DNA of 20,840 nucleotides, from assembly GCA_020848595.1 (NCBI GenBank), contig JADLHV010000173.1, forward strand, positions 1 to 20,840, given 5' to 3'. Shown piece after piece: positions 1-7,189 of this stretch. The notes beneath the pieces were generated by a model that was given only the letters and a program-made list of their open reading frames with translations, was not told where the DNA came from and searched no databases. The DNA comes from Bacteroidia bacterium (GTDB lineage: Bacteria > Bacteroidota > Bacteroidia > NS11-12g > UBA955). Every line of letters starts with the position of its first letter. The first letter of the stretch is position 1. Both the position numbers and the translations under genes were made by a program.

Positions 1-547
1 ATGCCAATCCAATTAAAATAAAATGTTTTCCAAAATTCCAATTTGATTTTTTAAATTCAAACAAGAACCAAGCAATAAAGAGCAATTGAAGAGGTTCAGG
101 CTTAGGCATCATTACAAAATATAATGAATAATAAAGACAGCAAGAACCTACAAGAAACAACCAACGTAATACAGGTTTTTCCAAGAAGGTAAAAGCTAAA
201 ATTAGAAGTGAAGAAATAATAAGTACAGAATGGAACATTCTAATTGCCAAGACCATACCCTTAACACCCCAAATCATATCTGGAATCCAAGCGACCACAG
301 CATCCAAATAAAACATAACTCGACCATAGTAGAGTGCATTACCACTAATAATAGCCATAAAAAAATGTTTAAAACTTGCAGGATGAAGAATAGAATATAC
401 CTCCTTAACAGCTATATATTCATCGTGACCACCAATACTATCGTTTATATTTGAGCCATCTAAAAATTGAATATTTAGTACACAAGCTAAGATAATGAAT
501 GCGAGTGTAAAGAAAAATTCGAATGGATATTTTGTAATAATTTTCAT
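1..547 (-). CDS. GT-C type membrane glycosyltransferase, N-terminal part (runs off the window)
   Basis: Reading down from an ATG at 547, the frame stays open for 182 codons to the window edge, so the C-terminus is missing. The visible part begins with a hydrophobic segment (about residues 9-26). A hydrophilic loop with acidic residues follows, including HDEY at 41-44, and then several membrane segments, with a KPEP motif near the last visible ones. An N-terminal membrane helix followed by an acidic first extracytoplasmic loop is the usual layout of GT-C enzymes (ArnT/PMT-like), which use polyprenyl-phosphate sugars as donors. The start lies 9 bases after the TGA of the DPM1-like glycosyltransferase at 557, and that gene could supply the donor; this pairing is inference. 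The family is not certain because the catalytic domain is only partly visible, and a generic DUF-type membrane protein is possible. Confidence 0.72.
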   Translation of the reverse strand, partial: MKIITKYPFEFFFTLAFIILACVLNIQFLDGSNINDSIGGHDEYIAVKEVYSILHPASFKHFFMAIISGNALYYGRVMFYLDAVVAWIPDMIWGVKGMVLAIRMFHSVLIISSLLILAFTFLEKPVLRWLFLVGSCCLYYSLYFVMMPKPEPLQLLFIAWFLFEFKKSNWNFGKHFILIGLA

Positions 548-556
548 TTAATTTAA

Positions 557-1270
557 TCAACTTAGTTGACGTTTTAGTTCAAATATATAATTGAAACTTC
601 TTTTTATGAGTTTCCATTTAGTTTTAAAGCTAGAACCGCTACCACCTTTAGCCACACCAGCAACCCTTTTTGCAAAATAAACTGGAAAATCTCTAATAGT
701 CCCATGCTTCTTAGCTTGAAATAAGAAAAACAAATCAAGTGAAAAATCATAAGGCGCTTTATCACTAAATTTTTCAAAAAAAGACTTACTAAATAATTTA
801 GGTTGGGCATTTATTTCGGTTAATCGAGTGCCAAGAACTAAAGAAGCTAATAAACCCATTCCATAAGAAAACAAAGCTTCAGATAATTTTCTATTTTTTC
901 TAAACCCTTTAACGAGGAGATTTTGGTCATTGGCTAATGTATAAATCTCGAATGCTTTAATAACATCAAGGGGGTCAGTTTGTCTATCTGCATGAGTAAC
1001 TGAGAGGACATCACCAGTAGCAGCCTTTAGTCCACTTAAAATACCATAACCATAACCGATGTTTTTTTCAACATGATGAACTTTAAAAACATTATTATTC
1101 CTTTGAACTAGTTCGTTTTTAAATACATCATCAGACCCATCCGTTGAGCCATTATTAACCAAAACGATTTCAATATCAGGTTTTTCGTTAACTAATAAAT
1201 CTAACCGTTGAAAAAGTGCTTTCAGATTATCCTTTTCGTTGTAACACGGCAAAATGACAGACAGTTTCAT
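557..1270 (-). CDS. Family 2 glycosyltransferase, DPM1-like, soluble
   Basis: This is a GT-A fold glycosyltransferase of 237 residues. The N-terminus MKLSVILPCYNE is the nucleotide-binding beta strand of family 2. NNGSTDGS follows at about 39-46, and HADRQTDP at 93-100 corresponds to the HADxQxDP metal/donor motif of dolichyl- or polyprenyl-phosphate sugar synthases. No membrane segment is present, unlike the GtrB/ArnC forms. The frame extends upstream to a TTG at 1276, but ATG at 1270 is preferred because it forms a TAATG overlap with the stop of the preceding gene and puts the family N-terminus at residue 1. It probably makes a lipid-linked sugar, possibly for the GT-C protein that starts 9 bases downstream; the sugar is unknown. 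Confidence 0.85.
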   Translation of the reverse strand: MKLSVILPCYNEKDNLKALFQRLDLLVNEKPDIEIVLVNNGSTDGSDDVFKNELVQRNNNVFKVHHVEKNIGYGYGILSGLKAATGDVLSVTHADRQTDPLDVIKAFEIYTLANDQNLLVKGFRKNRKLSEALFSYGMGLLASLVLGTRLTEINAQPKLFSKSFFEKFSDKAPYDFSLDLFFLFQAKKHGTIRDFPVYFAKRVAGVAKGGSGSSFKTKWKLIKRSFNYIFELKRQLS

Positions 1271-2040
1271 TACCAATTATTAATTTTAGAGAACCATTCA
1301 TCCCAATATTTAAAAGATTTATAATCATTAGGAGTACCCCAACAAACATAATGATCGATTTCAAAAACTTTAACCTTATATTCCAATTCAATTAAATCAT
1401 TTATACATTCATCAACATAAAATTCATTGTTAATTCGTCTATTTAAATCAATCATTCTTTCAGCAGCTTCTACAAAATACTTACCTTTAGCAAACCAAAA
1501 GGCACCAACAATAGCATGATCATTCATAGGAGAATTACTTATAGGCACTTTAACACTAGCGCCAATTACTTGATCAGTTCCATCTGTTTTAATCCAACCA
1601 TAAGCTTGAGGTTTTGGGATAACAGCAGGATTATTTCTAAAAGTAAACACAATTGCATCAGCATTCAATTTTAAAGCATCAAACTTTTCTCTATCGTATA
1701 TCATGCCGTTATCACTTGCACCAATAACGAGTTGTTCATCATTATTAATAAATTCCTTTGCAGACAAACAAGTTACAGCTTGGCCTTCAGTTAAGTGATC
1801 AAGTATAATAATATTTGGATTTAAGAAATGATTTTCTAGGTGTTGATTAATATTAAATTCATTAATTTGAAAATCACGGACAACAAAAGTATAATTATCA
1901 GCCTTAGGCAAAGCGTCAGCAGCAGACACCACCATAGGTTTTCCTAAAATATCGAGCAAAGGTTTGGGAGTTGTATATCCTTCGTCCTTAAATCGACTTC
2001 CAGCGCCTGCCATCGGTATTAATGCATTAAGTTTGCTCAT
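1270..2040 (-). CDS. Sugar-phosphate (or polyol-phosphate) nucleotidyltransferase, copy 1
   Basis: This is a 256-residue nucleotidyltransferase of the NTP_transferase fold. The signature PMAGAGSRF followed by PKPLLDILGKPM (about residues 9-36) is the NTP-binding loop and the conserved lysine region. GASDNGM near residue 108 supplies the metal-binding aspartate, and CWGTPNDY near the C-terminus is the usual closing motif. The reaction should be NTP plus X-phosphate giving NDP-X plus pyrophosphate. Length and motifs resemble the capsule-type cytidylyltransferases (LicC or Cj1416-like) as much as hexose-1-phosphate enzymes, so neither the base nor the sugar can be assigned. It overlaps the upstream nucleotidyltransferase by 4 bases (ATGA). 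That protein has exactly the same length and the same motifs at both ends, which suggests an old tandem duplication. Confidence 0.88.
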   Translation of the reverse strand: MSKLNALIPMAGAGSRFKDEGYTTPKPLLDILGKPMVVSAADALPKADNYTFVVRDFQINEFNINQHLENHFLNPNIIILDHLTEGQAVTCLSAKEFINNDEQLVIGASDNGMIYDREKFDALKLNADAIVFTFRNNPAVIPKPQAYGWIKTDGTDQVIGASVKVPISNSPMNDHAIVGAFWFAKGKYFVEAAERMIDLNRRINNEFYVDECINDLIELEYKVKVFEIDHYVCWGTPNDYKSFKYWDEWFSKINNW

Positions 2041-2807
2041 TTTTTGTAGTGTTCAATAATTTTGCTCCAAGTAAGATATTCCTCTAAATCTTCAGGCGTA
2101 CCCCATTGACAAAAATGCGGTACTTTGTCGTATATTTTAACATTCAAACCATCTCTATTTAAAAGATTATAAACTAAGCTTACGTAATATTCACCATTCA
2201 GACTAATATCTTCATCCATCATCATTTGAAAATACTTTTTCACAGAACTACCTTTAGAGAAATAGTAAGTACCACCTGAGTGATAAGCTTTCATTTTATC
2301 GACTTCGAAAGAATATTTTTCTCTAATTTCAATCATATTTAAGGCTTCATCGACCTGGCAAGAAGCATATAAATTTTTAGGGTGTAGAAGATGCGGATGG
2401 AATCCCGTATAGCAAGGCACAGCGCCATCGCATCTAGTAGTATTAGTCCAAGCTTTAAAATCCTCAAAATCCCAATCTTGATAAAAATCGCAGTAATTGA
2501 CTATTACTTGATCATCATCATCAATTAGGTTAAACACTTGAGCAACAGCATAAACGGGACCGAATTTATGACCATCGATACCAATTATTTTTCCATTAGG
2601 TGCAATTCTATTTAATACATCCCTTACAGGAGTATTCTCTAAATGTTCATTCCTACAAATAAATATAAAATCATTATCACCAGGGAATAAATTTACAACC
2701 CATTCGATGATAGGTTTACCATTCACTTCAATTAAAGGCTTTATATCTTTGTAACCAGCATCGGCAAACCGTTTGCCAAGGCCCGACATAGGTATTACAA
2801 TTTTCAT
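2037..2807 (-). CDS. Sugar-phosphate (or polyol-phosphate) nucleotidyltransferase, copy 2
   Basis: This is a second 256-residue NTP_transferase protein. MKIVIPMSGLGKRFADAGY and KPLIEVNGKPI (residues 1-34) form the NTP-binding signature. NYCDFYQDWDF near 115-125 holds the metal-binding aspartate, and CQWGTPEDLEEY is near the C-terminus. The N-terminal signature is close to that of the Campylobacter capsule cytidylyltransferase Cj1416 (from memory), so CTP is a reasonable guess for the nucleotide, but this is not proven. The centre of the protein differs strongly from copy 1, pointing to a different acceptor. The gene starts 8 bases after the class II aldolase stop and overlaps copy 1 by 4 bases, so the three are very probably co-translated and act in one pathway. 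Confidence 0.88.
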   Translation of the reverse strand: MKIVIPMSGLGKRFADAGYKDIKPLIEVNGKPIIEWVVNLFPGDNDFIFICRNEHLENTPVRDVLNRIAPNGKIIGIDGHKFGPVYAVAQVFNLIDDDDQVIVNYCDFYQDWDFEDFKAWTNTTRCDGAVPCYTGFHPHLLHPKNLYASCQVDEALNMIEIREKYSFEVDKMKAYHSGGTYYFSKGSSVKKYFQMMMDEDISLNGEYYVSLVYNLLNRDGLNVKIYDKVPHFCQWGTPEDLEEYLTWSKIIEHYKK

Positions 2808-2815
2808 GTATTAAT

Positions 2816-3850
2816 TCAAAATAAGCTTTTACGATGTTTTTCCATATCCATATTATTTATATAATCTATTTCATTTCTACCAATAAGTTGAGGCATTAAG
2901 CTTTTATTGAGTAAAGTATCATAGATAAACAAATACGCCGTCATAGTTTCGTGAATTGAAAGTGCTTCGCGAAAAGAACAATGATAGGATATTTGATTAG
3001 GGAATATATTAATTTTAAAACCAGATTTTTCGATATCAAAATTGATATTATCTTTAAAAAATACTGTTTGATCAGGGAACAAAACTTGTTCAAAAAAAGC
3101 CTTATCTACTTTATAATTTAAAATTGTATTCAAAACATAATTAGAATCAGGCACCCATGAATCATTTTGACCAGAGATACCAGTTTCAGGATAGGCATTA
3201 TTAATTCCAAAGATAGACTGAATAGAGGTATCGACTTTAGAAAGCAACTCTGAAACAATTTCTGGAGAATTAGCGTGGGCAATAACACCGTGATTAGCTA
3301 ACATAAAGACTTGCGGAGCATCTTTACCTTCAGATTTAGTATTAAGTAGGGCCATATTAACTAAATAAGAGAGTCCAAACCCAGGACTAACAAAAGGAAT
3401 ATCTGCAATAGACAAACCTGTTAAATCCCTAAGAGTTTGCAATTTTTCATTTCTATCCGATGCACAATTCACCAAATTAGTCCAAACAGAGTGAGTATGC
3501 ACCACATAACGATCTAGAACAGCGTGAAAACCAGTTTCCATGGAAGGTTTTGGGAAAGGCAAACCATTTTCATTTAGTAGAATATTTTCTGCTACAATAC
3601 TGAGCATTTTTTGTTCTTCGGTTACCTTATCTTTTGGTACAACTGAATTAAAATAATCTCTTATATTTAAATAATTTACACAAGAGAATCCATTAGAATC
3701 AGAAATTTCTTCAAATCTAAATCCAGAGGCTTTAATATACATTTTAGAAGAAAGATCTTTGACAGATGTATTTCCACCGGGACCTTGAATTAAATCAGGA
3801 CGATTTAAAAATCCGCTGGTTAAATTCAATAAATTATTTAAATACTCCAT
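2816..3850 (-). CDS. Class II aldolase/adducin family protein, zinc-dependent
   Basis: This 344-residue protein has a complete class II aldolase active site. GPGGNTS at 23-29 and KASG at 40-43 form the phosphate-binding loops, E105 in KPSMETGFH is the candidate acid/base, and HTH at 118-120 with H187 in ANHGV are the zinc ligands. These match the glutamate and three histidines of fuculose-1-phosphate and rhamnulose-1-phosphate aldolases, so it is likely catalytic. The family cleaves or builds ketose phosphates from dihydroxyacetone phosphate and an aldehyde, and related members are epimerases, dehydratases or decarboxylases. About 130 residues follow the usual aldolase core. The stop of the fusion gene overlaps this start (TAATG at 3850). 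In a polysaccharide locus with nucleotidyltransferases on one side and a kinase on the other, a biosynthetic role is inferred, with unknown substrates. Confidence 0.85.
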   Translation of the reverse strand: MEYLNNLLNLTSGFLNRPDLIQGPGGNTSVKDLSSKMYIKASGFRFEEISDSNGFSCVNYLNIRDYFNSVVPKDKVTEEQKMLSIVAENILLNENGLPFPKPSMETGFHAVLDRYVVHTHSVWTNLVNCASDRNEKLQTLRDLTGLSIADIPFVSPGFGLSYLVNMALLNTKSEGKDAPQVFMLANHGVIAHANSPEIVSELLSKVDTSIQSIFGINNAYPETGISGQNDSWVPDSNYVLNTILNYKVDKAFFEQVLFPDQTVFFKDNINFDIEKSGFKINIFPNQISYHCSFREALSIHETMTAYLFIYDTLLNKSLMPQLIGRNEIDYINNMDMEKHRKSLF

Positions 3851-5961
3851 TATTCTTTGAATTTCAAACTATTAAATATTGTATAAGTAACAATTAATTG
3901 AAGTACGCCTTCAAAATTATCCTTCCATACAGAGTTATAAATCCCAATATCTTCAAGTTCAGGGAGGCATCTATCAGCTAATAGTTCAACTTGTTCTTTA
4001 GTAATTAAACCTTTTATCAAGATAATTTGTCTATCAGCCTCATATTGATGTTCGAAATCCAGTGATTTAATGGTTAAAAATCTATCCAATAGCGGATCCA
4101 GATCAATTTCATTAGTTAAAGATAATTTCAAACCGATAACAGGCAAAATACTTTGATTAATAGGATCAATATCATTAATAGCATAATAAGAAGCAATAAT
4201 ATTGGCCAAAGCAGCTTGAGAGCGGATATATCTTTGAGAATCTTCCTCCCTTAATTTAAGTTGTTCGAGAACTTTTTCTGGTGAGTAGCCTCTTTTTTCG
4301 ACATCCCTTTGGACCTTCCACCAGATACGCAATTTTTCATCGGGCTCCATAAAAATGCGCAGATCATACACTTCCGCTTGATTATTTAAATAGAAAGAAT
4401 GCAGACCTTCGAAAACCAATAATTTATTAGGTTTAATAAATTTAGGCAGAGTAAATTTGCCAGTAGAATGATCATATTTCCGGCGTTGAATACTTTTCCC
4501 AGATTTAAGATCTCTAGCGTGTTCCATATCTTGGTGAATTTTATTAGCGCGCGGGTCGAGATGCGTAAAAGTATTCCAGTTTTCGTTACCACGTTCCCAC
4601 TTATGCATATCATCTCCACGTACAATACTGGTATTATTTTTTTCAAACACAGCTTCCAAAGCGTTACTTAAGGTAGATTTACCACTAGCGGAATCGCCTC
4701 CTATACCTATTAAATAAGGTTGAGATAAAAATTTAGATTGAATATTACTACTAATACCCTTTTTAAAGACAAGATATCCGATTAAAATCAAGGTAGTTTG
4801 AAGCAAAGTAAAAGTTACATTTAGAGCTTTATCAGAGTTATAAAGATGAGTTAAACCATTTAAGTTAAGAAAAACAAGATTTCCCGAATTTGAATAATCG
4901 GTCTCATCAATTAGCCCAAAATAAATAAAATACAAGATAGACAGCAGGATAAAAATCTGCCTTTCTTTGCCACCTTGTTTAATTATAAAATACACTAGAA
5001 GAGGTAAAATCCAATAGTACCAACCTTGCATAGGAGCAATCATTAAAGTTAAAGCTAGAAAAGTAAAGGCTAGAAATAAAATAAGTTGATCGCGATTTAC
5101 AAATTTAAAATTGAAATAATAGATAACTAGAATAAAATAAACAGCTGGGATAAAATAAATTTTAAGGCTTGAATTAAACTGATAATAGAGGTCAAAAATC
5201 TGTTGTTGCACTGGATTATTATAGACCATTTGAATAAAAGCGGGACTATTTAAATAAGGTAGATTAATAAGAACAAGCGTTAATACTAAGGCTATAACAG
5301 CTACAAGTATTTTATTCCATTGCACTTGAGAGGCTTTAAAAAGATATAAAATATAGAATGGCAGAACCAAAACCATATTAGTTTTAGCGGCAATTGCCAA
5401 ACCAAGAATTACAAAAGCTGGAGTCCATTTAGATTTAAATAAAAAGTAGAGTGAAGTCATCATTAGAGCCATTGGAATAACATCTAATTGACCATGAAAA
5501 TAATTAATATAGATAAGCACAGGTGACAACCAATACCAAATTAAAATTTGACGAGTTCGAGTTTTAAGCCATCTTATTAAAACGAACAAAATAACTAAAT
5601 CGGCAGCTAAGAGAGGTAATCTATAGATGAGACTATCGACCATAGTGAAGACTTCCCAATTACCTGGAAACAGAGGCCAAATCAATAATCTAGGTAAAGT
5701 AAAGAGAAAAAGCATAAAAGGAGGATAAGGAAATTCAACCCCTTTACCATTTTCGAGAAAAAATTGATAGGGATCTTGAAAACCTGAACCAATAAAATAA
5801 TTACCAAAAGGAGCAAATAATTCGCGCAGGTAGGAAGAAGCGAAGAAAATTGAAATAATCAATTTAATAGAAAGGCCCACCCAAAAAAGCCGAGACTTTG
5901 CTAAAGGAATTTTACTTCTTCCTCTTTTATCTTTTAGTAACGAGCTATAAATTACCTTCAT
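3850..5961 (-). CDS. Fusion: GT-C membrane glycosyltransferase with C-terminal uridine kinase/phosphoribulokinase-type kinase
   Basis: This 703-residue protein has two parts. Residues 1-400 are polytopic, with about ten hydrophobic segments. GSGFQDPYQFF (58-68), PYPPFMLF (78-85), HGQLD (156-160) and QGWYYWILP (312-320) resemble the PIG-M/DUF2029-like GT-C mannosyltransferases. Residues 415-703 form a cytosolic P-loop kinase with Walker A GGDSASGKST (421-430), GDDMHKW (449-455), RRKYDHSTG (493-501), FEGLH (517-521) and a QRDVEKRGYSPE stretch (551-562) typical of the uridine kinase/phosphoribulokinase family. No frameshift lies between the parts and the frame is open throughout, so it is a genuine fusion. 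It overlaps the HAD gene by ATGA (5958-5961) and the aldolase by 1 base. It may phosphorylate a precursor at the membrane and transfer a sugar, but both substrates are unknown. Confidence 0.85.
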   Translation of the reverse strand: MKVIYSSLLKDKRGRSKIPLAKSRLFWVGLSIKLIISIFFASSYLRELFAPFGNYFIGSGFQDPYQFFLENGKGVEFPYPPFMLFLFTLPRLLIWPLFPGNWEVFTMVDSLIYRLPLLAADLVILFVLIRWLKTRTRQILIWYWLSPVLIYINYFHGQLDVIPMALMMTSLYFLFKSKWTPAFVILGLAIAAKTNMVLVLPFYILYLFKASQVQWNKILVAVIALVLTLVLINLPYLNSPAFIQMVYNNPVQQQIFDLYYQFNSSLKIYFIPAVYFILVIYYFNFKFVNRDQLILFLAFTFLALTLMIAPMQGWYYWILPLLVYFIIKQGGKERQIFILLSILYFIYFGLIDETDYSNSGNLVFLNLNGLTHLYNSDKALNVTFTLLQTTLILIGYLVFKKGISSNIQSKFLSQPYLIGIGGDSASGKSTLSNALEAVFEKNNTSIVRGDDMHKWERGNENWNTFTHLDPRANKIHQDMEHARDLKSGKSIQRRKYDHSTGKFTLPKFIKPNKLLVFEGLHSFYLNNQAEVYDLRIFMEPDEKLRIWWKVQRDVEKRGYSPEKVLEQLKLREEDSQRYIRSQAALANIIASYYAINDIDPINQSILPVIGLKLSLTNEIDLDPLLDRFLTIKSLDFEHQYEADRQIILIKGLITKEQVELLADRCLPELEDIGIYNSVWKDNFEGVLQLIVTYTIFNSLKFKE

Positions 5962-6617
5962 TTTGTTTTATCATCTATCCAATACGCCTTAATACCAATG
6001 GCTTCGGCACCTTTAATATCCTTTTCAAAATTATCACCAATCATAATAACATCTTGAGCCTTCAAATTTAGTTTTTCTAGTGCCAAACGAAATATATTAG
6101 GATGAGGTTTTTCTACACCAGCTTCTTCAGAACTGACCAAAAATCTAACAAACTCATTCAAACCGAGTTTAATAAACTTTCTCAATTGAATATGTGTTGT
6201 TAAATCAGTCACGATAGCCATTTCAATTCCTTTTGACTTTGCATCATGCATTAATTGTTTTGCTCCAGAGCGCCATTTCATTTCCTTTAAAAACACAGAC
6301 CAATAGATTTCCTCTAAATCTATTGCAAATTCAGGATTTGTATTTCCAAAGGCAAATTCAAATAATTTTTGAAGGTATAATAATCTAGAGTGAGAGGCGC
6401 CTTGTCCATGGAGATCATCATGAACCTTATTTCTAGCCATCTTCCAGCAAGAATTAAAAGTTTCCTCATTAAGACCATACATTAATAGTGCTTTATCCTT
6501 ACAAGCTTTAAAAGCAATTTGATGCACAGAGTCGTATAAATACAGTGTATTATCGAGATCCCAAAGAATACCTTTAATACCATTTAAATCGATATCAGAC
6601 CAAGTTTTCACTACCAT
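5958..6617 (-). CDS. HAD-superfamily hydrolase (small-molecule phosphatase)
   Basis: All four HAD motifs are present in 219 residues. Motif I is DLDNT with nucleophile D20 and acid/base D22, motif II is T137 in IVTDL, motif III is K170 in GVEKPHPNIF, and motif IV is GDNFEKD at 194-200. The helical cap between motifs I and II (about 25-110) is the HAD-IA C1 type, as in phosphoglycolate phosphatases and pyrimidine 5'-nucleotidases. It should remove phosphate from a small phosphorylated metabolite in the cytosol. It overlaps the GDPD-like gene by 7 bases and the fusion gene by 4, so it is part of the same translation-coupled pathway. A comparable role is that of phosphatases in CDP-polyol pathways, but the substrate here is unknown. 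Confidence 0.87.
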   Translation of the reverse strand: MVVKTWSDIDLNGIKGILWDLDNTLYLYDSVHQIAFKACKDKALLMYGLNEETFNSCWKMARNKVHDDLHGQGASHSRLLYLQKLFEFAFGNTNPEFAIDLEEIYWSVFLKEMKWRSGAKQLMHDAKSKGIEMAIVTDLTTHIQLRKFIKLGLNEFVRFLVSSEEAGVEKPHPNIFRLALEKLNLKAQDVIMIGDNFEKDIKGAEAIGIKAYWIDDKTK

Positions 6618-7183
6618 AGTTCAGGTCGTTTAGTACACACAGCATCTATTTCCATTCCAAGGAGTTTCGATTTAAATTCTTCAATCTTAGAGATATCAAA
6701 ACCTTGCAATTCGGGAGAAACAATACACAATTTAAAATGTTTTTTCAGGAGTGGGTAATTGACGTTATTTAATGGCAAATCTGTAAAACAATCTACCCAA
6801 ACCCAATCAACTTTTCCAGCAAAACCTAAGACAAAATCTAAGGGTTCAAATTCAGAGAATCTTATAGCAATAGACTTTACACCTTTGCGCATGTATTTGA
6901 TTAAGAAAGGCAATGAAAGATCTAAGAAAAAATAATTTTCGATTTTAAATTTACGCATTAAATCCAGTATACGTTCTTCCATACCTTCGGCTTTAGTATT
7001 TAGAATAATAAGAGCGTGATCATAATATTCGAGCCAAGTTTCGAAATCTTCACCTTGCGAGAAAGCATCGTGATGAATGATTATTTTATCACCCTCGGGT
7101 CTTAAGTCAATTTCGACACCATACGATTTAGGTGTAGATTTTAGTTGTTCAACAGTGTTTATTCTATGGGCAATCTTTAACAT
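6611..7183 (-). CDS. Compact glycerophosphodiester phosphodiesterase (GDPD)-like protein
   Basis: The 190 residues fit the catalytic pattern of GDPD/PI-PLC-like TIM barrels: H6-R7 in IAHR, E24 and D26 in GVEIDLR, H38-D39 in IIHHDAF, and LNTKAEG (about 76-82) at the usual LxxKxEG position. No signal peptide is present, so it is cytosolic. GDPD enzymes hydrolyse glycerophosphodiesters to glycerol-3-phosphate and an alcohol. This one is shorter than the usual 230-300 residues, so the last barrel strands are abbreviated and the substrate may differ. It sits 6 bases downstream of the GT4 gene and overlaps the HAD phosphatase by 7 bases. A role in releasing or remodelling a phosphodiester intermediate of the locus is inferred; the alternative is a non-catalytic barrel. 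Confidence 0.7.
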   Translation of the reverse strand: MLKIAHRINTVEQLKSTPKSYGVEIDLRPEGDKIIIHHDAFSQGEDFETWLEYYDHALIILNTKAEGMEERILDLMRKFKIENYFFLDLSLPFLIKYMRKGVKSIAIRFSEFEPLDFVLGFAGKVDWVWVDCFTDLPLNNVNYPLLKKHFKLCIVSPELQGFDISKIEEFKSKLLGMEIDAVCTKRPELW

Positions 7184-7189
7184 GATTTA

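Noticed and set aside
230..454. Plus-strand open frame at the left edge
   Set aside because: It lies opposite the GT-C membrane protein that is open from 547 to the edge, and its composition (N, H, T, I rich) is that of an antisense shadow.
4386..4671. Overlapping open frames on both strands inside the kinase region, considered as possible small genes or as a frameshift in the fusion
   Set aside because: The main frame is continuous and its kinase motifs run in order across the region, so the alternatives are shadows and no frameshift is needed.
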